Positions 34,640-45,329 of a stretch of DNA of 64,000 bases are shown piece after piece. Both the position numbers and the translations under genes were made by a program. Under the pieces are notes generated by a model. The model had not been told where the DNA came from. It saw nothing but the letters and a program-made list of their open reading frames with translations, and searched no databases. Source of the stretch: Pseudorasbora parva (lineage: Eukaryota > Chordata > Actinopteri > Cypriniformes > Gobionidae); contig NC_090185.1 of NCBI RefSeq assembly GCF_024679245.1, positions 4,986,964 to 5,050,963 of the forward strand, in the 5' to 3' direction. Every line of letters starts with the position of its first letter. Within the stretch, counting starts at the first letter, position 1.

Positions 34640-35215
34640 TGATGTGCGGGTTATTTATACACTGGCCTTCACATCACTAATATGTATCGCAGGATCTAAG
34701 TTATGTCAAATACCTATATTGCACTCAAGAAATGCATAACAGTCAGCCTAAAAAAGATTCATTGTTTATTCAAAAAGCAATATTGAATCTTCAAAAGTGT
34801 CAGGACTTCAGGGATTCAGTTTCTCTATACCCTGAAAACAAAATTGCATCAACATTCACAAGAGTGCCTGTGATTCTGAAATTTAAGATTATTTTGTTTA
34901 CCATAAAAATAACAAAAATATGTTTTAAAGTACTCAAAATGTGCATAATAGGTAATAAAGTTAGCTCTTTGAAATCTGAAAGTGCCAGAAATGAAACCAG
35001 CATCCTCTAGTCTAAAACCGCTCACATATTGTAGAAATTGGCCATACAGTGCAAAATATGTGGTCAAAACGGACGATTAAAATGTTAATTAAGCAAATTG
35101 CTCAACATAATATTATGCAAATTAACACCCGGCACTTTCTGTATGCTGGGGACCCATACTTCACATTTCTGCAATAAACCGGTGTAATCAACATTTCTGG
35201 GTTCACCTATTTGGC
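34640..35215. other. unique AT-rich island, candidate regulatory DNA
   Basis: Non-repetitive. It includes aaatgttaattaagcaaatt and attatgcaaattaac, i.e. a homeodomain core and a perfect POU octamer ATGCAAAT. Short frames on both strands have no recognisable domain. Conservation is not testable here. Confidence 0.3.
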
Positions 35216-35330
35216 TTTTAGACTATTAGTTTATTATATTTATAAACAACAGATACTGATTCTTTCTGAAAACAGCCGAGCTAGTGGAGGCGTGCAGTGG
35301 GCGGAGCTAAAGCCACACACACACACACTT
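35215..35330. repeat. dispersed repeat, inverted copy at 54488-54600
   Basis: The segments ttctttctgaaaacagccgag and ggcgtgcagtgggcggagct recur as reverse complements at about 54490-54560, together with neighbouring tttataaa and tttag sequence. It is an interspersed repeat of about 110 bp of unknown class, abutting a CA run in both places. Confidence 0.8.
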
Positions 35331-35437
35331 TAAGTTGGTATAGTTCATATTATATGCACTTACGCGCCGGTTACCAGCAAAACACACACATTTGATAGTT
35401 TCACTCACTGCCTAAGGTTCCCACTCATGACCGGGAA

Positions 35438-35529
35438 CACACACACACACACACAAAACTCCAGAAACACAAACTGCATCCACTGTTCCCTTAACGCTGG
35501 GTTATTTGGGAAGCTGAACAAGCTGTGTT

Positions 35530-35597
<68 letters not shown>
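35438..35597. repeat. (CA)n and (GT)n microsatellites in opposite sense
   Basis: A CA run at 35438-35456 and a longer GT run at 35537-35597 are separated by about 80 bp of unique DNA, so the two tracts could pair as a hairpin. Confidence 0.93.
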
Positions 35598-35629
35598 CTC
35601 ATCTGGGAATTCCCCCCTTTATGATGTCA

Positions 35630-36968
35630 GGACCATACTCAAAAACAACAACAACAACAACAAAAAAACCTTTTCCAAAACGTTAGAATCCTGAGGGAGT
35701 GTATTTGGCACAGAAATACTCCATCATATGTCTAAATCGTTTTTTAATATTATTTCGGCCATGTTTAGCATTAGAATCAGCTCTTTAAAGTAAGAATGCA
35801 TGAGACAGCATTAACCCCTCCCTTTATGTGATTATATATCCGGGTCAAATTGACCCGCAAACAATAACGCAAATATTATTTAGCAACACAGTGATGACAG
35901 GATGATGAAGAGAGAGAGTTCTGCTGAGAGATGGGGGGACGCATCAGTATTTACTTGACTTCAGGAGCAAAAAAACTCTGACAGGGACCAAGCATGAGTG
36001 ATGGAGAGATTCCTCAGACAGTCGAGAGAAAGCAGAGCTTGAAGCCGGACGTCTGCGAGACGAACCCAGCAGAGCGTCAATATGATGATCTCGAGAGGAA
36101 AGGGTCAATGTTCACATCCCTAACAGATGGATTTAAAGACAAAAGATAGCACACTGGGCAATATATACTGCCTAAACACTTCCAACAAAAAACCAACACA
36201 GTTGCTAACTTAGGTTTTGAGAAACGCATCCCAGTTCATGTATCAAGAAAAAGTAGCGTCATGGCAGAGGATAGTGCCCCAAAAAACAAAAATGACTCCC
36301 TGAAATGCCTTTTTGCAGGTACTTGTAATTGAACCACCTGTGTCTCATTTAGGAATAAGATCCTGTGAGTGTTTGAATGGAGATCTTTAAACGATTAAAG
36401 AAGTGCCTGACAGAACCACTTTACCTAAGAGTGTAAACCCCCCCAAAAAAATATGGCAATCCAAAACTTTTGTAAGACATTTTGTGACATGCATTTACGG
36501 CTCTACAATGTCAAAACAGACGCATTTAGCTCATCAACGTTTGGAAAAGCACGCCTGCTCAGAAGAAAGCTAAAGTGAAGGACGGCGGTATAAATAAACG
36601 AGTGGATGAGCAATCTTTCTGGGTAGTTATCAATCACTGCTGTGTGCTCACTGAGCCCAGTCCGCACCATGACTCACTGCTGTAGCGAGAGCAGCGGTGT
36701 CCGTATCCCAGCAGTCACGGGTCAAACCACACACACACACACACACACACGGTGTTGTGGTTATTCACACACACGCTCCACTGAGCTCTCTGGATGGCAG
36801 GAAACGAGGCAGTCAATAGAACGAGGCTCATGCTGTCGATAGGGGATGTGCTTTCGGATTTGTGCCCTGCTAAAGAGTCCAGGGTTAATGTGTGTGCCAG
36901 AACTAACGGAGAGGTGTGTGACCTCTACCTGCCACTGAGAAACTAGCGACTGCGATGGAAACCTGGCT
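35630..36968. other. unassigned region
   Basis: Contains an aacaacaacaac tract (about 35645), the palindromic phrase gggtcaaattgaccc (35842), a CA run (36729-36751) and otherwise unique sequence. No coding frame with a recognisable domain. 36540-36960 is relatively GC-rich. Confidence 0.35.
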
Positions 36969-36972
36969 TTAA

Positions 36973-38028
36973 AGGGATACTTCACCACTTTTTCATATTA
37001 AACTGTTATTAACTAAAATGAGTTGACACACACCTCTCTCGTCTCAGTGTGTGCTCTTAATCTCTCTGGCGCGCGGTGACGATCTGATAGCATTTAGCTT
37101 AGCCCACTAAGCCCAGTTCATTCACTATGGTACCAAACAGAGATCAAGTTAGAAGTACCAAACACATCCACGTTTCCTCTATTTAAATACAGTTACACCA
37201 ATAGTTGAACGATCAAGTATGGTGACACAAAATAAAACATGGCGCTTCTCTAATCGGATTAAAAAGGAGGACTATAATGTGTGGCGGAATAACACTTCTG
37301 AGAGTACTTCGGCTCGGCGCAGTAAAAAGTCCCGGCTGAAAAATCCTCCCTCTCATCTCACCCTATTGACAGACATGAGAGAGAGAGGGGGAGATGCCAG
37401 CGAGGATTTTTTGGTCGTTCAACTATTGGTGTAACTGTATTTAAATAGGGAACACGTAAAGGTGTTTAGTACCATAGTGAATGAACTGGGCTTAGTGGGC
37501 TAAGCTAAATGCTATCAGATCGTCACCGCACGTCAGAGAGATTAAGAGCACACACTGAGACGAGAGAGGTGTGTGTCAACTCGTTTTAGTTAAGGGAATA
37601 ACATAGTTTTGTCATGTAATGACTTGAGGACAACAGCTGTGAGGACTCAAGTGCAGTAAGAAAGGTGATTTATTTACAAAATTAAAAACAACTCAACACG
37701 AAACCCAAGAGGGGGCAAACATAAACTAGATATACATAAACTAGATATACATAAACTGAAAACATACCAAACCAGGGGACCCAGGACACGTAGACAGTAC
37801 AACAATCCACCAAAGACTGACAAACACAAGGAGCTTATAAAAGGACACAAATGAGGCGGTGGCCGAGGGAACACAGGTGGGGCAAATTAAACCAATAATG
37901 AGATAACAAGGGGGAGGGATCAGACAATGACAGAAGCACAATGGCCAAACTGAGAAAAACCCACATGTGCACACAAGACAGGACAGGCATGAGACAAGTT
38001 TAATATGAAAAAGCGGTGAAGTATCGCT
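36973..38028. mobile_element. TTAA-flanked palindromic element interrupted by a solo LTR
   Basis: Ends AGGGATACTTCACCACTTTT and the complement of AGCGATACTTCACCGCTTTT, each next to TTAA (36969-36972, 38029-38032). The long arms pair: gatctgatagcatttagctt (37081) with its complement (about 37500), and tcattcactatggtac with its complement. The right arm is split at 37605-38001 by the LTR. Without the LTR the element is about 665 bp. Confidence 0.88.
37610..37996 (-). mobile_element. solo LTR, 387 bp
   Basis: The sequence begins TGTCATGTAATG and ends CATGAGACA, so either strand reads TG...CA. It is bounded by identical 5-bp duplications AGTTT (37605-37609, 37997-38001). On the minus strand it carries gtaaataaatcacc, a polyadenylation signal, near the far end and a ccttttataagc TATA-like segment upstream. 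This suggests the LTR reads right to left. No internal retroelement genes are adjacent, so it is a solo LTR left by LTR-LTR recombination. Gypsy-type is likely but unproven. Confidence 0.85.
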
Positions 38029-38097
38029 TTAAGTGCACCTGGTTGCACTAGACTAAACCAGGGCTGTTTTTAGGCCTGGAGCGCCATCAGTGGGTAT

Positions 38098-38357
38098 ATA
38101 TATATATATATATAGACACCAATTGTGCAAGTTCTCCCACTTAAAGGAACACTCCACCGTTTTTAGAAATAGGGCTTATTCTTCAACTTCTTTCGTACAT
38201 TTATGACATTTATATATGTGGGCCCAAGCATTTTTGTCTCAGTGCATGCATTGTTTTAGTTTGGCAGGGTCGCCGCTAGCTTAGCTTAGCATAATGAATG
38301 GAATCCTATGTCTCGAGTAAAAATTATAAAAAAATAAAATAAAAAAATGTATATATA
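38098..38357. repeat. (TA)n and fragment of another TTAA-type repeat
   Basis: A short TA tract at 38098-38114 is followed by cttaaaggaacactccaccg (38138), a start typical of fish TTAA-type palindromic repeats. Its continuation to about 38357 is cut off by the Tc1-like insertion. Confidence 0.5.
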
Positions 38358-38359
38358 TA

Positions 38360-39581
38360 CATTCACCTATAATTAATGATTATTAGTAACACCTGTTTAA
38401 TTTCTCATTAATGCAATTATCAAATCAACCGATTGCATGGCAGTTGCTTCACTGCATTTAGGGGTGTGGTCCTGGTCAAGACAATCTCCTGAACTCCAAA
38501 CTGAATGTCAGAATGGGAAAGAAAGGTGATTTAAGCCATTTTGAGCGTGGCACGGTTGTTGGTGCCTGACGGGCCGGTCTGAGTATTTCACAATCTGCTC
38601 AGTTACTGGGATTTTCACACACAACCATTTCTAGGGTTTACAAAGAATGGTGTGAAAAGGGAAAAACATCCAGTATGCAGCAGTCCTGTGGGAGAAAATG
38701 CCTTGTTGAGGCTCGAGGTCAGAGGAGAATGGGCCGACTGATTCAAGCTGATAGAAGAGCAACTTTGACTGAAATAACCACTCGTTACAACCGAGGTATG
38801 CAGCAAAGCATTTGTGAAGCCACAACACGCACAACCTTGAGGCGGATGGGCTCCAACAGCAGAAGACCCCACCGGGTACCACTCATCTCCACTACAAATA
38901 GGAAAAAGAGGCTACGATTTGCACGAGCTCACCAAAATTGGACAGTTGAAGACTGGAAAAATGTTGCCTGGTCTGATGAGTCTCGATTTCTGTTGAGACA
39001 TTCAGAAGGTAGAGTTCAGATTTGGCGTAAACAGAATGAGAACATGGATCCATCATGCCTTGTTACCACTGTGCAGGCTGGTGGTGGTGGTGTAATGGTG
39101 TGGGGGATGTTTTCTTGGCACACTTTAGGCCCCTTAGTGCCAATTGGGCATCGTTTAAATGCCACGGCCTACCTGAGCATTGTTTCTGACCATGTCCATC
39201 CCTTTATGACCACCATGTACCCATCCTCTGATGGATACTTCCAGCAGGATAATGCACCATGTCACAAAGCTCGAATCATTTCAAATTGGTTTCTTGAACA
39301 TGACAATGAGTTGACTGTACTAAAATGGCCGCCACAGTCCCCAGATCTCAACCCAATAGAGCATCTTTGGGATGTGGTGGAACGGGAGCTTCGTGCCCTG
39401 GATGTGCATCCCACAAATCTCCATCAACTGCAAGATGCTCTCCTATCAATATGAGCCAACATTTCTAAAGAACGCTTTCAGCAGCTTATTGAATCAATGC
39501 CACAGAGAATTAAGGCAGTTCTGAAGGCGAAAGGGTTCAGACACAGTATTAGTATGGTGTTCCTAATAATCCTTTAGGTGA

Positions 39582-39584
<3 letters not shown>
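38360..39584 (+). mobile_element. Tc1/mariner element (DD36E type), 1225 bp
   Basis: Begins CATTCACCTATAATTAATGA directly after TA (38358-38359) and ends CTTTAGGTGAGTG directly before TA (39585-39586). The inverted ends share TTCACCT-type and attattagtaacacc/gttcctaataat sequence. The element lies within an AT dinucleotide region and carries one transposase frame with only two stops, so it is fairly young. Confidence 0.92.
38513..39577 (+). pseudogene. Tc1/mariner DD36E transposase with two in-frame stops
   Basis: The 354-codon frame starts at ATG 38513 (MGKKGDLSHFERGTVVGA) and ends at TAG 39575-39577. It spans paired helix-turn-helix domains (about residues 10-110) and the DDE catalytic domain. 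The catalytic residues are D155 (in SDES), D246 (in QQDNAPCH) and E283 (in LNPIEHLW). Thirty-six residues separate D246 and E283, the spacing of the DD36E (Incomer) group rather than DD34E. Two TGA stops interrupt it, at codon 19 (38567-38569) and codon 314 (39452-39454, where W is expected). The open stretch 38675-39454 covers most of the protein, but neither start nor end is intact. No frameshift was seen. Confidence 0.93.

Positions 39585-39585
<1 letters not shown>

Positions 39586-39614
<29 letters not shown>
39586..39614. repeat. (TA)n tract at the Tc1 target
   Basis: AT dinucleotides continue past the right end of the Tc1 element and also precede its left end, as expected for a TA-targeting transposon landing in a TA microsatellite. 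Confidence 0.9.
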
Positions 39615-39617
<3 letters not shown>

Positions 39618-39699
39618 AAATTTTCATGTAGGTTTTGAAGATATGCATTATGTATTATGAAGATATGCAGACATATCTAAAATGATGCAACAGTCCATC

Positions 39700-41165
39700 A
39701 TGGACAAGTCATGCTGTGGGAAACTACACTTTTTTGGATTCTGGCTCAAAACTTTTGTTTATAGCTGAATCATTTTTCCAGAGACAGGTTTGCCCTTGCA
39801 AGGACAGTCCTGACTTCGGGGGAAACTTTAAAAAGCTAATTATCTGCAAACTCCATGACGAATTGCTCAGATAACCTTATCCCTGGTGTGGGGGGAAAAA
39901 AGAAAAATAAGGCCATCAGCAGTTCTTAGAAAGGATCGGCTTCCTTTTTTGGGCGAGGAAGCCCAGCGCGCGAACGGAGGAAAGCGCAAACCATCCGTAA
40001 TGTTTGGTGTCAACCTGGCAATTAGGAGAGATAATGTGCCTAACCAATGTCATCATCACCTGTGCTTTTGAGAGCAGGGAACATGACTAAATGGACTATG
40101 GTTAAAGGACAACCGGAGGCCAGGTGCTCGGCTGCAGGAACCTGTAATTTGGGCATTATCCTCATGAATATCGTTCCGGATTTCACAACGGCGGCAAGCG
40201 TCCCGTCAGGGCCACATCCTAACAAAACAATTGAACTAGGCTACTATCATAACCCACAGACATGAACGCAAACAAAAAGCAATCTCTTTGATTCCACCTC
40301 AGCTCGCGATATAATGGATTTTCAATCACGTTACGAACTGTAAATTAAAAAGACGTTATTGGCATAACCAGCAGCGTCTTGCTAGAAGACTGACAGGAAA
40401 TAGTGCATCAGCAAGCAAACATCTCAAAAAAATGCTTGATATTGAATAATCATCTGCGCTCACACGCAGAGGGAAAATGATTTAGATTCGTTTTATTGAC
40501 CGAAAGACTGTTAACCGAACAAATTAAGGGCGGGAAGGAGCACGCTTTGCCTCCCGGCTGCGGGGACTTCAATTACATTTGAGTGCGTGTTTGCAGAACT
40601 GTCTGCTGGATTTTCCCTCTTTCCATCTGAGTTTCCACAAATCAATTTGTCATATGCAGGAACATGTATGAGAAGCAATTTATTTTACACTTGCACGAAT
40701 TAGACGTTTCCCATTTCGCTTGTTGACATTTGAGTTCTGGGAGTTGACGACATTCACAGCCTCCGCGAGCGGGTAAAGGTCAATTAATTATCAAAAAAAT
40801 ATATTTGAATATGAAGCAGGTAAAGCTCTCAGTTCATAATCTCTCGTGGTTGTTTACATAGATGAGAGAATTGGTTATTGTGCTCCTAACATCTAGAGTT
40901 CAGAGGGGATGTGATTTATAACGACCAAATTCAACTGCGAACGTGTGACTCGATCCCTCATGGTTATTTGCACCTTATTTTATTTTAGAAACTGTTCGGC
41001 TAAACGAGACATGAAGATATGAATAATCAAAATGGGTGACTAGCTAGTTCAACTTACGGTGGATGAGTAGAAATTGAATTTCCAGTGTAAAATGAGATGA
41101 TGTGACTATGATTGTAACGCGAGTTCAATGTGTTTGCGGCTTACAAGCGCTCACTATCATACAGC
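39700..41165. other. largest unique island, candidate conserved non-coding block
   Basis: About 1.4 kb free of recognisable repeats, with balanced composition and AT-rich homeodomain cores: ctaattatctgc (39837), gcaattaggagagataatg (40018), gtaatttgggcattatcc (40144) and caattaattatc (40781). Open frames are short and in several phases. This texture is typical of conserved non-coding elements around developmental genes. It cannot be confirmed without comparison to other fish. Confidence 0.4.
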
Positions 41166-41189
41166 AGAGCTTTATCTCCTCTCATATGA

Positions 41190-41193
41190 GTGT

Positions 41194-41225
<32 letters not shown>

Positions 41226-41365
41226 ATTAGTGCTTAGTGGCACCCCTCCGTATTCGGTGAAATGAAATAGATGGCAATAAAACGGGATTAGGTTAGAGTC
41301 AGGTTTAATTCCAGTTTCCAGAATAACATCCACCGCAAATCCATGGAGGTGATAGCACAAAGCCG

Positions 41366-41418
<53 letters not shown>
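41190..41418. repeat. (TG)n and (CA)n in opposite sense
   Basis: TG at 41190-41225 and CA at 41366-41418, separated by about 140 bp of unique sequence, form a potential stem. The open frame across both is an artefact. Confidence 0.95.
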
Positions 41419-41420
<2 letters not shown>

Positions 41421-41524
41421 AGGTCCTGAATGTGTGTGTTTGTGTTCATACATATAAACAGATGGACTTTATAGGAAAACATAAATAAAAGTGCCATTGT
41501 ATTATGTTTTTTGCACTTAAATAG

Positions 41525-42084
41525 CATGTTTTTGAGCTTTCATCTAAATATCATAATATACCATGATATATAAATTTGTGTACATTGGTACCAGTCTAAA
41601 ATACCATGGCATTACCATCTCCATAACATTAAAGCATGTTATTTGATCAGGTGTGGTAAGATCCACATTTACAGTGACTAAATACCATGGTATTACCATT
41701 TTTTTCACCATCTTAAAAAAGAAGTGCAATTCTTTTTTAGACACAATACCACGTTAAAGGGGCTAAATGTAAGCATTTTCATACTAATCGCTTTTTTATG
41801 TTAGCAGCATTGTAACAAAAATGTAAAAACAAGACCTTCCCTGACTTCCTAGGGTTTTTATGAACGTTTTACGTGAAGGACTTGTGACATTTTTGCTTGG
41901 AAAAATAAAAAGGATGTGACAATCTGTGACAAAAATAAATGATTATCCAATGTTCAGGATAAAACTGAAAGACGTTTTGTGCTGTAATGTCAAAGGGATT
42001 CAGTTATTGTCTCAAATAGTCAGAAATAACCAATATAGTCTTAAAACTAATAACCGTGTGATTTTAATGACCTGATGCTGGTGA
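41525..42084. repeat. ACCATGGTATTACCAT-type repeat and unassigned DNA
   Basis: The motif ataccatgg-attaccat occurs at about 41600 and 41681, with related taataccataaacaccatgg at about 45238. 41755-42084 has no recognised feature. Confidence 0.4.
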
Positions 42085-42087
42085 ACA

Positions 42088-42320
42088 CAGGTAACACTTT
42101 ACAATAAGGGTGCACTAATATGCATTAATTCATTAATGCACAGATAATCATGAGTTAATGTATTACTAATGATGAACTAACCCATTTATTAATGATTACT
42201 GCATCAGCAACTAATGAACATTCATCATCATTAATAGATTAAATAATCATTCAATTGTTATTAGTTAATATGTCATAATGTATTAATTCCTTAATAACAT
42301 ATTATATTAACTATTATTAC
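42088..42320. repeat. dispersed repeat with GTAACACTTTACAATAAGG start
   Basis: Starts ggtaacactttacaataagg, a phrase I know from common hAT-like fish repeats, followed by alternating attaat/attaatg motifs to about 42310. Related attaactaattcaaaa sequence at 43063-43130 may be its other part. Boundaries uncertain. Confidence 0.5.
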
Positions 42321-42615
42321 ACGGCTCTTTGAAATACTTGATTCTGATTGGTCAATCGCATATTCCAGCGGTACGTTATTTCCAGATAACAGCCGCTCAT
42401 CCGGGTACTACGAGTTATCTTGACCGGCACTACTTCTGTGCTTAACGCTGGCGCCATCTTGTGTCTTAAACAGCCGTGGGCTACAATGGAAGACTTCAAG
42501 GCGGTTTCCTTTATAACGTTTTAAATATTGATATTTTTCTTACACAAACGCATCGATTCGATGACTTGAGGGTGAGTAAATCATAGGCTTGGTTTCATTT
42601 TTGGGTGAACTAACC
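42320..42615. repeat. fragment of a dispersed repeat also seen at 63430-63500
   Basis: The phrase tgatatttttcttacacaaacgcatcg at 42527 has a close counterpart at 63477 (ggatatttttcgtacacaaacgcatcg). The segment ends with ttgggtgaactaaccctt, the inverted end typical of TTAA-type elements. Confidence 0.65.
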
Positions 42616-42779
42616 CTTTCAGCATTCATTTTCAACATTTAGCAGCAATAGATAAAGGCTTAAAGCAGGTTGGAACTGTTTTTCTTCGCGGAAGCTTTGC
42701 GTAAGAGCTAATAAAATATTTAATCTCAAGACAATATTTTGTGTCTAATAATTATTTATTTGAGACTAGTAGTCGTGTA

Positions 42780-42923
42780 ATAAGCGGGATAATGTCCACC
42801 CAGCCGGTTGTTATCGCAGAATAAACCCCTTCAGAGTGACGCTCCGCTTCGCCTCGGGGTCCTGATCACTCTGGCGGGGTTTATTCTGCGATAACAACCG
42901 GCTGGGTGGACATTATCGCTTAC
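42780..42923. repeat. near-perfect hairpin, arms about 60 bp
   Basis: The left arm runs from taagcgggataatgtcc through ggttgttatcgcagaataaacccc and agagtga; the right arm is its reverse complement with a 2-bp indel and few mismatches. The loop is about 30 bp of GC-rich sequence (gctccgcttcgcctcgg). Neighbouring DNA is repeat-like, so this is probably part of an interspersed element. Confidence 0.9.
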
Positions 42924-43148
42924 TTAATGTAGATGAATCTGTTAATTACCACAAGTGGTCAAAGCCATGCATTTCAACTTCCAGTCGTCTGCTTTAATTA
43001 ATCATTAGCGAATGATTTATAAAGGTATGATTATGTTATGACTTTACTCGTTGGGCACATGACTATTAACTAATTCAAAATTAATTCAAAACCCATAACC
43101 ACAATTACATATTACTTAATCAATGAGTTAATAGTCATTTGCCTTTAA

Positions 43149-43687
43149 AGGGTTAGTTCACCCAAAAATGTAAATGATTTCATTAATTCCTCCCCCTCAT
43201 GTCGTTGGACACCCGTCAGACCTTCGTTCATCTTCGGGACACAAATGAAGATATTTTAGTGTAAAGCTGAGAAAGGCTTCAGAAAGGCCTCCATTGTCTT
43301 CCGTGTCGGTCTCGCTCCTCCTCTTCTGGGTCATGAACGGCGGAGCTGCGTCATATTCTCACGCATGCGTCGAGTTCACGTCAATAACTTGGTGGATAAA
43401 GTCGTTATTTTGATTTTTGTGCGCCAGTAACTATTCTCGTCGCATTGTAAAATGATTGTCCAGCCGCTGTAGTGAGATGGGCTTTGTGTCGATGTGTTTA
43501 GTCCTTTATGGGTCTTGTGAGCGGGAATGTACTGAATGCCAATGGAGGCCTTTCTGAAGCCTTTCTCAGCTTTACACTAAAATATCTTCATTTGTGTCCC
43601 GAAGATGAACGAAGGTCTGACGGGTGTCCAACGACATGAGGGGGAGCAATTAATGAAATCATTTAGATTTTTGGATGAACTAACCCT
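43149..43687. mobile_element. TTAA-flanked palindromic element, 539 bp
   Basis: Ends AGGGTTAGTTCACCCAAAAA and the complement of AGGGTTAGTTCATCCAAAAA, both bordered by TTAA. The arms pair over about 170 bp (gacacccgtcagaccttcgt and its complement; aaatgaagatattttagtg and its complement). The centre is a GC-rich loop of about 200 bp. Confidence 0.9.
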
Positions 43688-43944
43688 TTAAACTTGATGC
43701 CGAGTTTCAGTGAAACTACACACAGCAGTCATGACTTCACGTGAAGCGGGCTTGTTAATCAGTCAACAATGGCTAGCGGAGGAGCAGAAGGCGGCGATCG
43801 TTTAGAGTCTTTATTTCGCTGTGCTGGACGCGCTGAATTAAAGCAACAGCGCATTATCCGCATTAAACAAACATGTATCGATGCGAAAATCTAGTAATCC
43901 CACCACAAATGCATTTAATGTCAAGTCCACTGTTTTAATGTCAC

Positions 43945-44270
43945 ACTTAAAAAAATTATTTAGAAAAAAAGTTGCCTGGTTGCCTTGAAAATTTTAAGTT
44001 AATACAATTAACTTTTTTTGAGATTCGACAACCTTTATTAAAATATTATTAAAAGATTGTGTAAGCATATTGGGTAATTGTGTGTTTTATTTCTGATGAC
44101 GCAGCCAAATAGTCCTATTTTCATGATTTATCACATTTTTTATGTGGTTCAGATACAATAATATTTTGAGTTTCTATTTATTAAACAAATTTCCTTCATT
44201 TTATCAACTCAAATTTTCTATTTCAATAAACTCAAAATTTTAAGGCAACCAGGTTACTTACTTTTTTAAG
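43945..44270. mobile_element. TIR element with GGTTGCCTT subterminal repeats
   Basis: The left cacttaaaaaaatt...ttgcctggttgcctt and the right aaggcaaccaggttact...cttttttaag are inverted repeats of about 50 bp enclosing AT-rich DNA. Small non-autonomous DNA element, superfamily not assigned. Confidence 0.75.
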
Positions 44271-44685
44271 TTAAACCAACAAAAAACGACAACATTTTGG
44301 TGGCTGGTATAATGGAGAACTCGTCCTTCCTCCTTTCTTGAGGGTGGAAAAGCAAAGTTCTTTCTGACCAGCAGGATTTCTTGTGAAAAGATTTTAAAAA
44401 ACGAAAGAAAATACTTTTTTTTTGTTAAATCCACATCCATATAGGTTGTGTTAACACCAAAAGTTGTCATGTAATAAATAGAAAGCAAACAAAAATTGTC
44501 TCTTCCCCCTTTTTCTGATCCAAAAAAATGGATCCGTGACTCGTGATCCGTAATGTGATCCGAACCGGGAGTTTTGGGATCCGTTACACCACTATCTAGC
44601 ACAGCAATAGGTTGCTGGCTGCAGTTCACTAACTCGCCACAGGTGTCGCTAATAACAAGGGTTTCTGAATTTTACATAATCCCCT
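44271..44685. other. unassigned, probably old transposon DNA
   Basis: Contains ggatccgtgactcgtgatccg and gggatccgttacaccacta, which resemble the end of a fish hAT repeat, and a 123-codon minus-strand frame with no recognised domain. Confidence 0.35.
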
Positions 44686-44689
44686 TTAA

Positions 44690-45217
44690 AGGGATAGTTC
44701 ACTTTGAAATAAAGCATTTTGATATGTTTTAGCTTACCCCATGGGCATCTGAGATGTAGGAGTATTTGTTTCAATTTTGATCATTTTAGGTCAAACCGTT
44801 CTTGTCTGTGCCTCACATAATGCAGGTCTATGGTCACCACCTCAAAGAGCACACTCAGAGAAGTCCAAATGAAACAATCCCCCATCGGAAGTACACACTG
44901 ATGGCGTAAGACACGAAACGAGCGGTTTGTGTGAGAAAACCAACAGTATTTATATCGTTTTAACCTCTTGTACACCACTACGTCCGACTGATCCGAGGGC
45001 GCGCGTGTGTGTTTCCTGTGGTGTACAAGTGTACTTCTCTGTGTGTGCTCTTTGAGGTGGTGACCATAGACCTGCATTATGTGAGGCACAGACAAGAACG
45101 GTTTGACCTAAAATGATCAAAATTGAAACTACTGGGGAAACAAATACTCCTACATCTCGGATGCCCGTGAGGTAAGCTGAAACATATCAACATTTAATTT
45201 CAAAGTGAACTATCCCT
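44690..45217. mobile_element. TTAA-flanked palindromic element, 528 bp
   Basis: Ends AGGGATAGTTCACTTTGAAA and the complement of AGGGATAGTTCACTTTGAAA, each next to TTAA (44686-44689, 45218-45221). The arms pair over about 200 bp (gtctatggtcaccacctcaa and its complement; acaagaacggtttgacct in inverse). There are stops throughout; the 104-codon minus-strand frame is within a palindrome arm and is not a gene. Confidence 0.92.
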
Positions 45218-45329
45218 TTAATATCATTGGGCATGGTTAATACCATAAACACCATGGTACATGAACATAGAGGTCCACATTTGAGTACTTTATAAATACT
45301 ATGGTAAATTAATTGTATGGTGTGCATAA

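Noticed and set aside
38675..39454. Functional 259-residue transposase gene
   Set aside because: The true frame starts at 38513 and ends at 39577 and contains TGA stops at codons 19 and 314, so the 259-codon piece lacks both ends.
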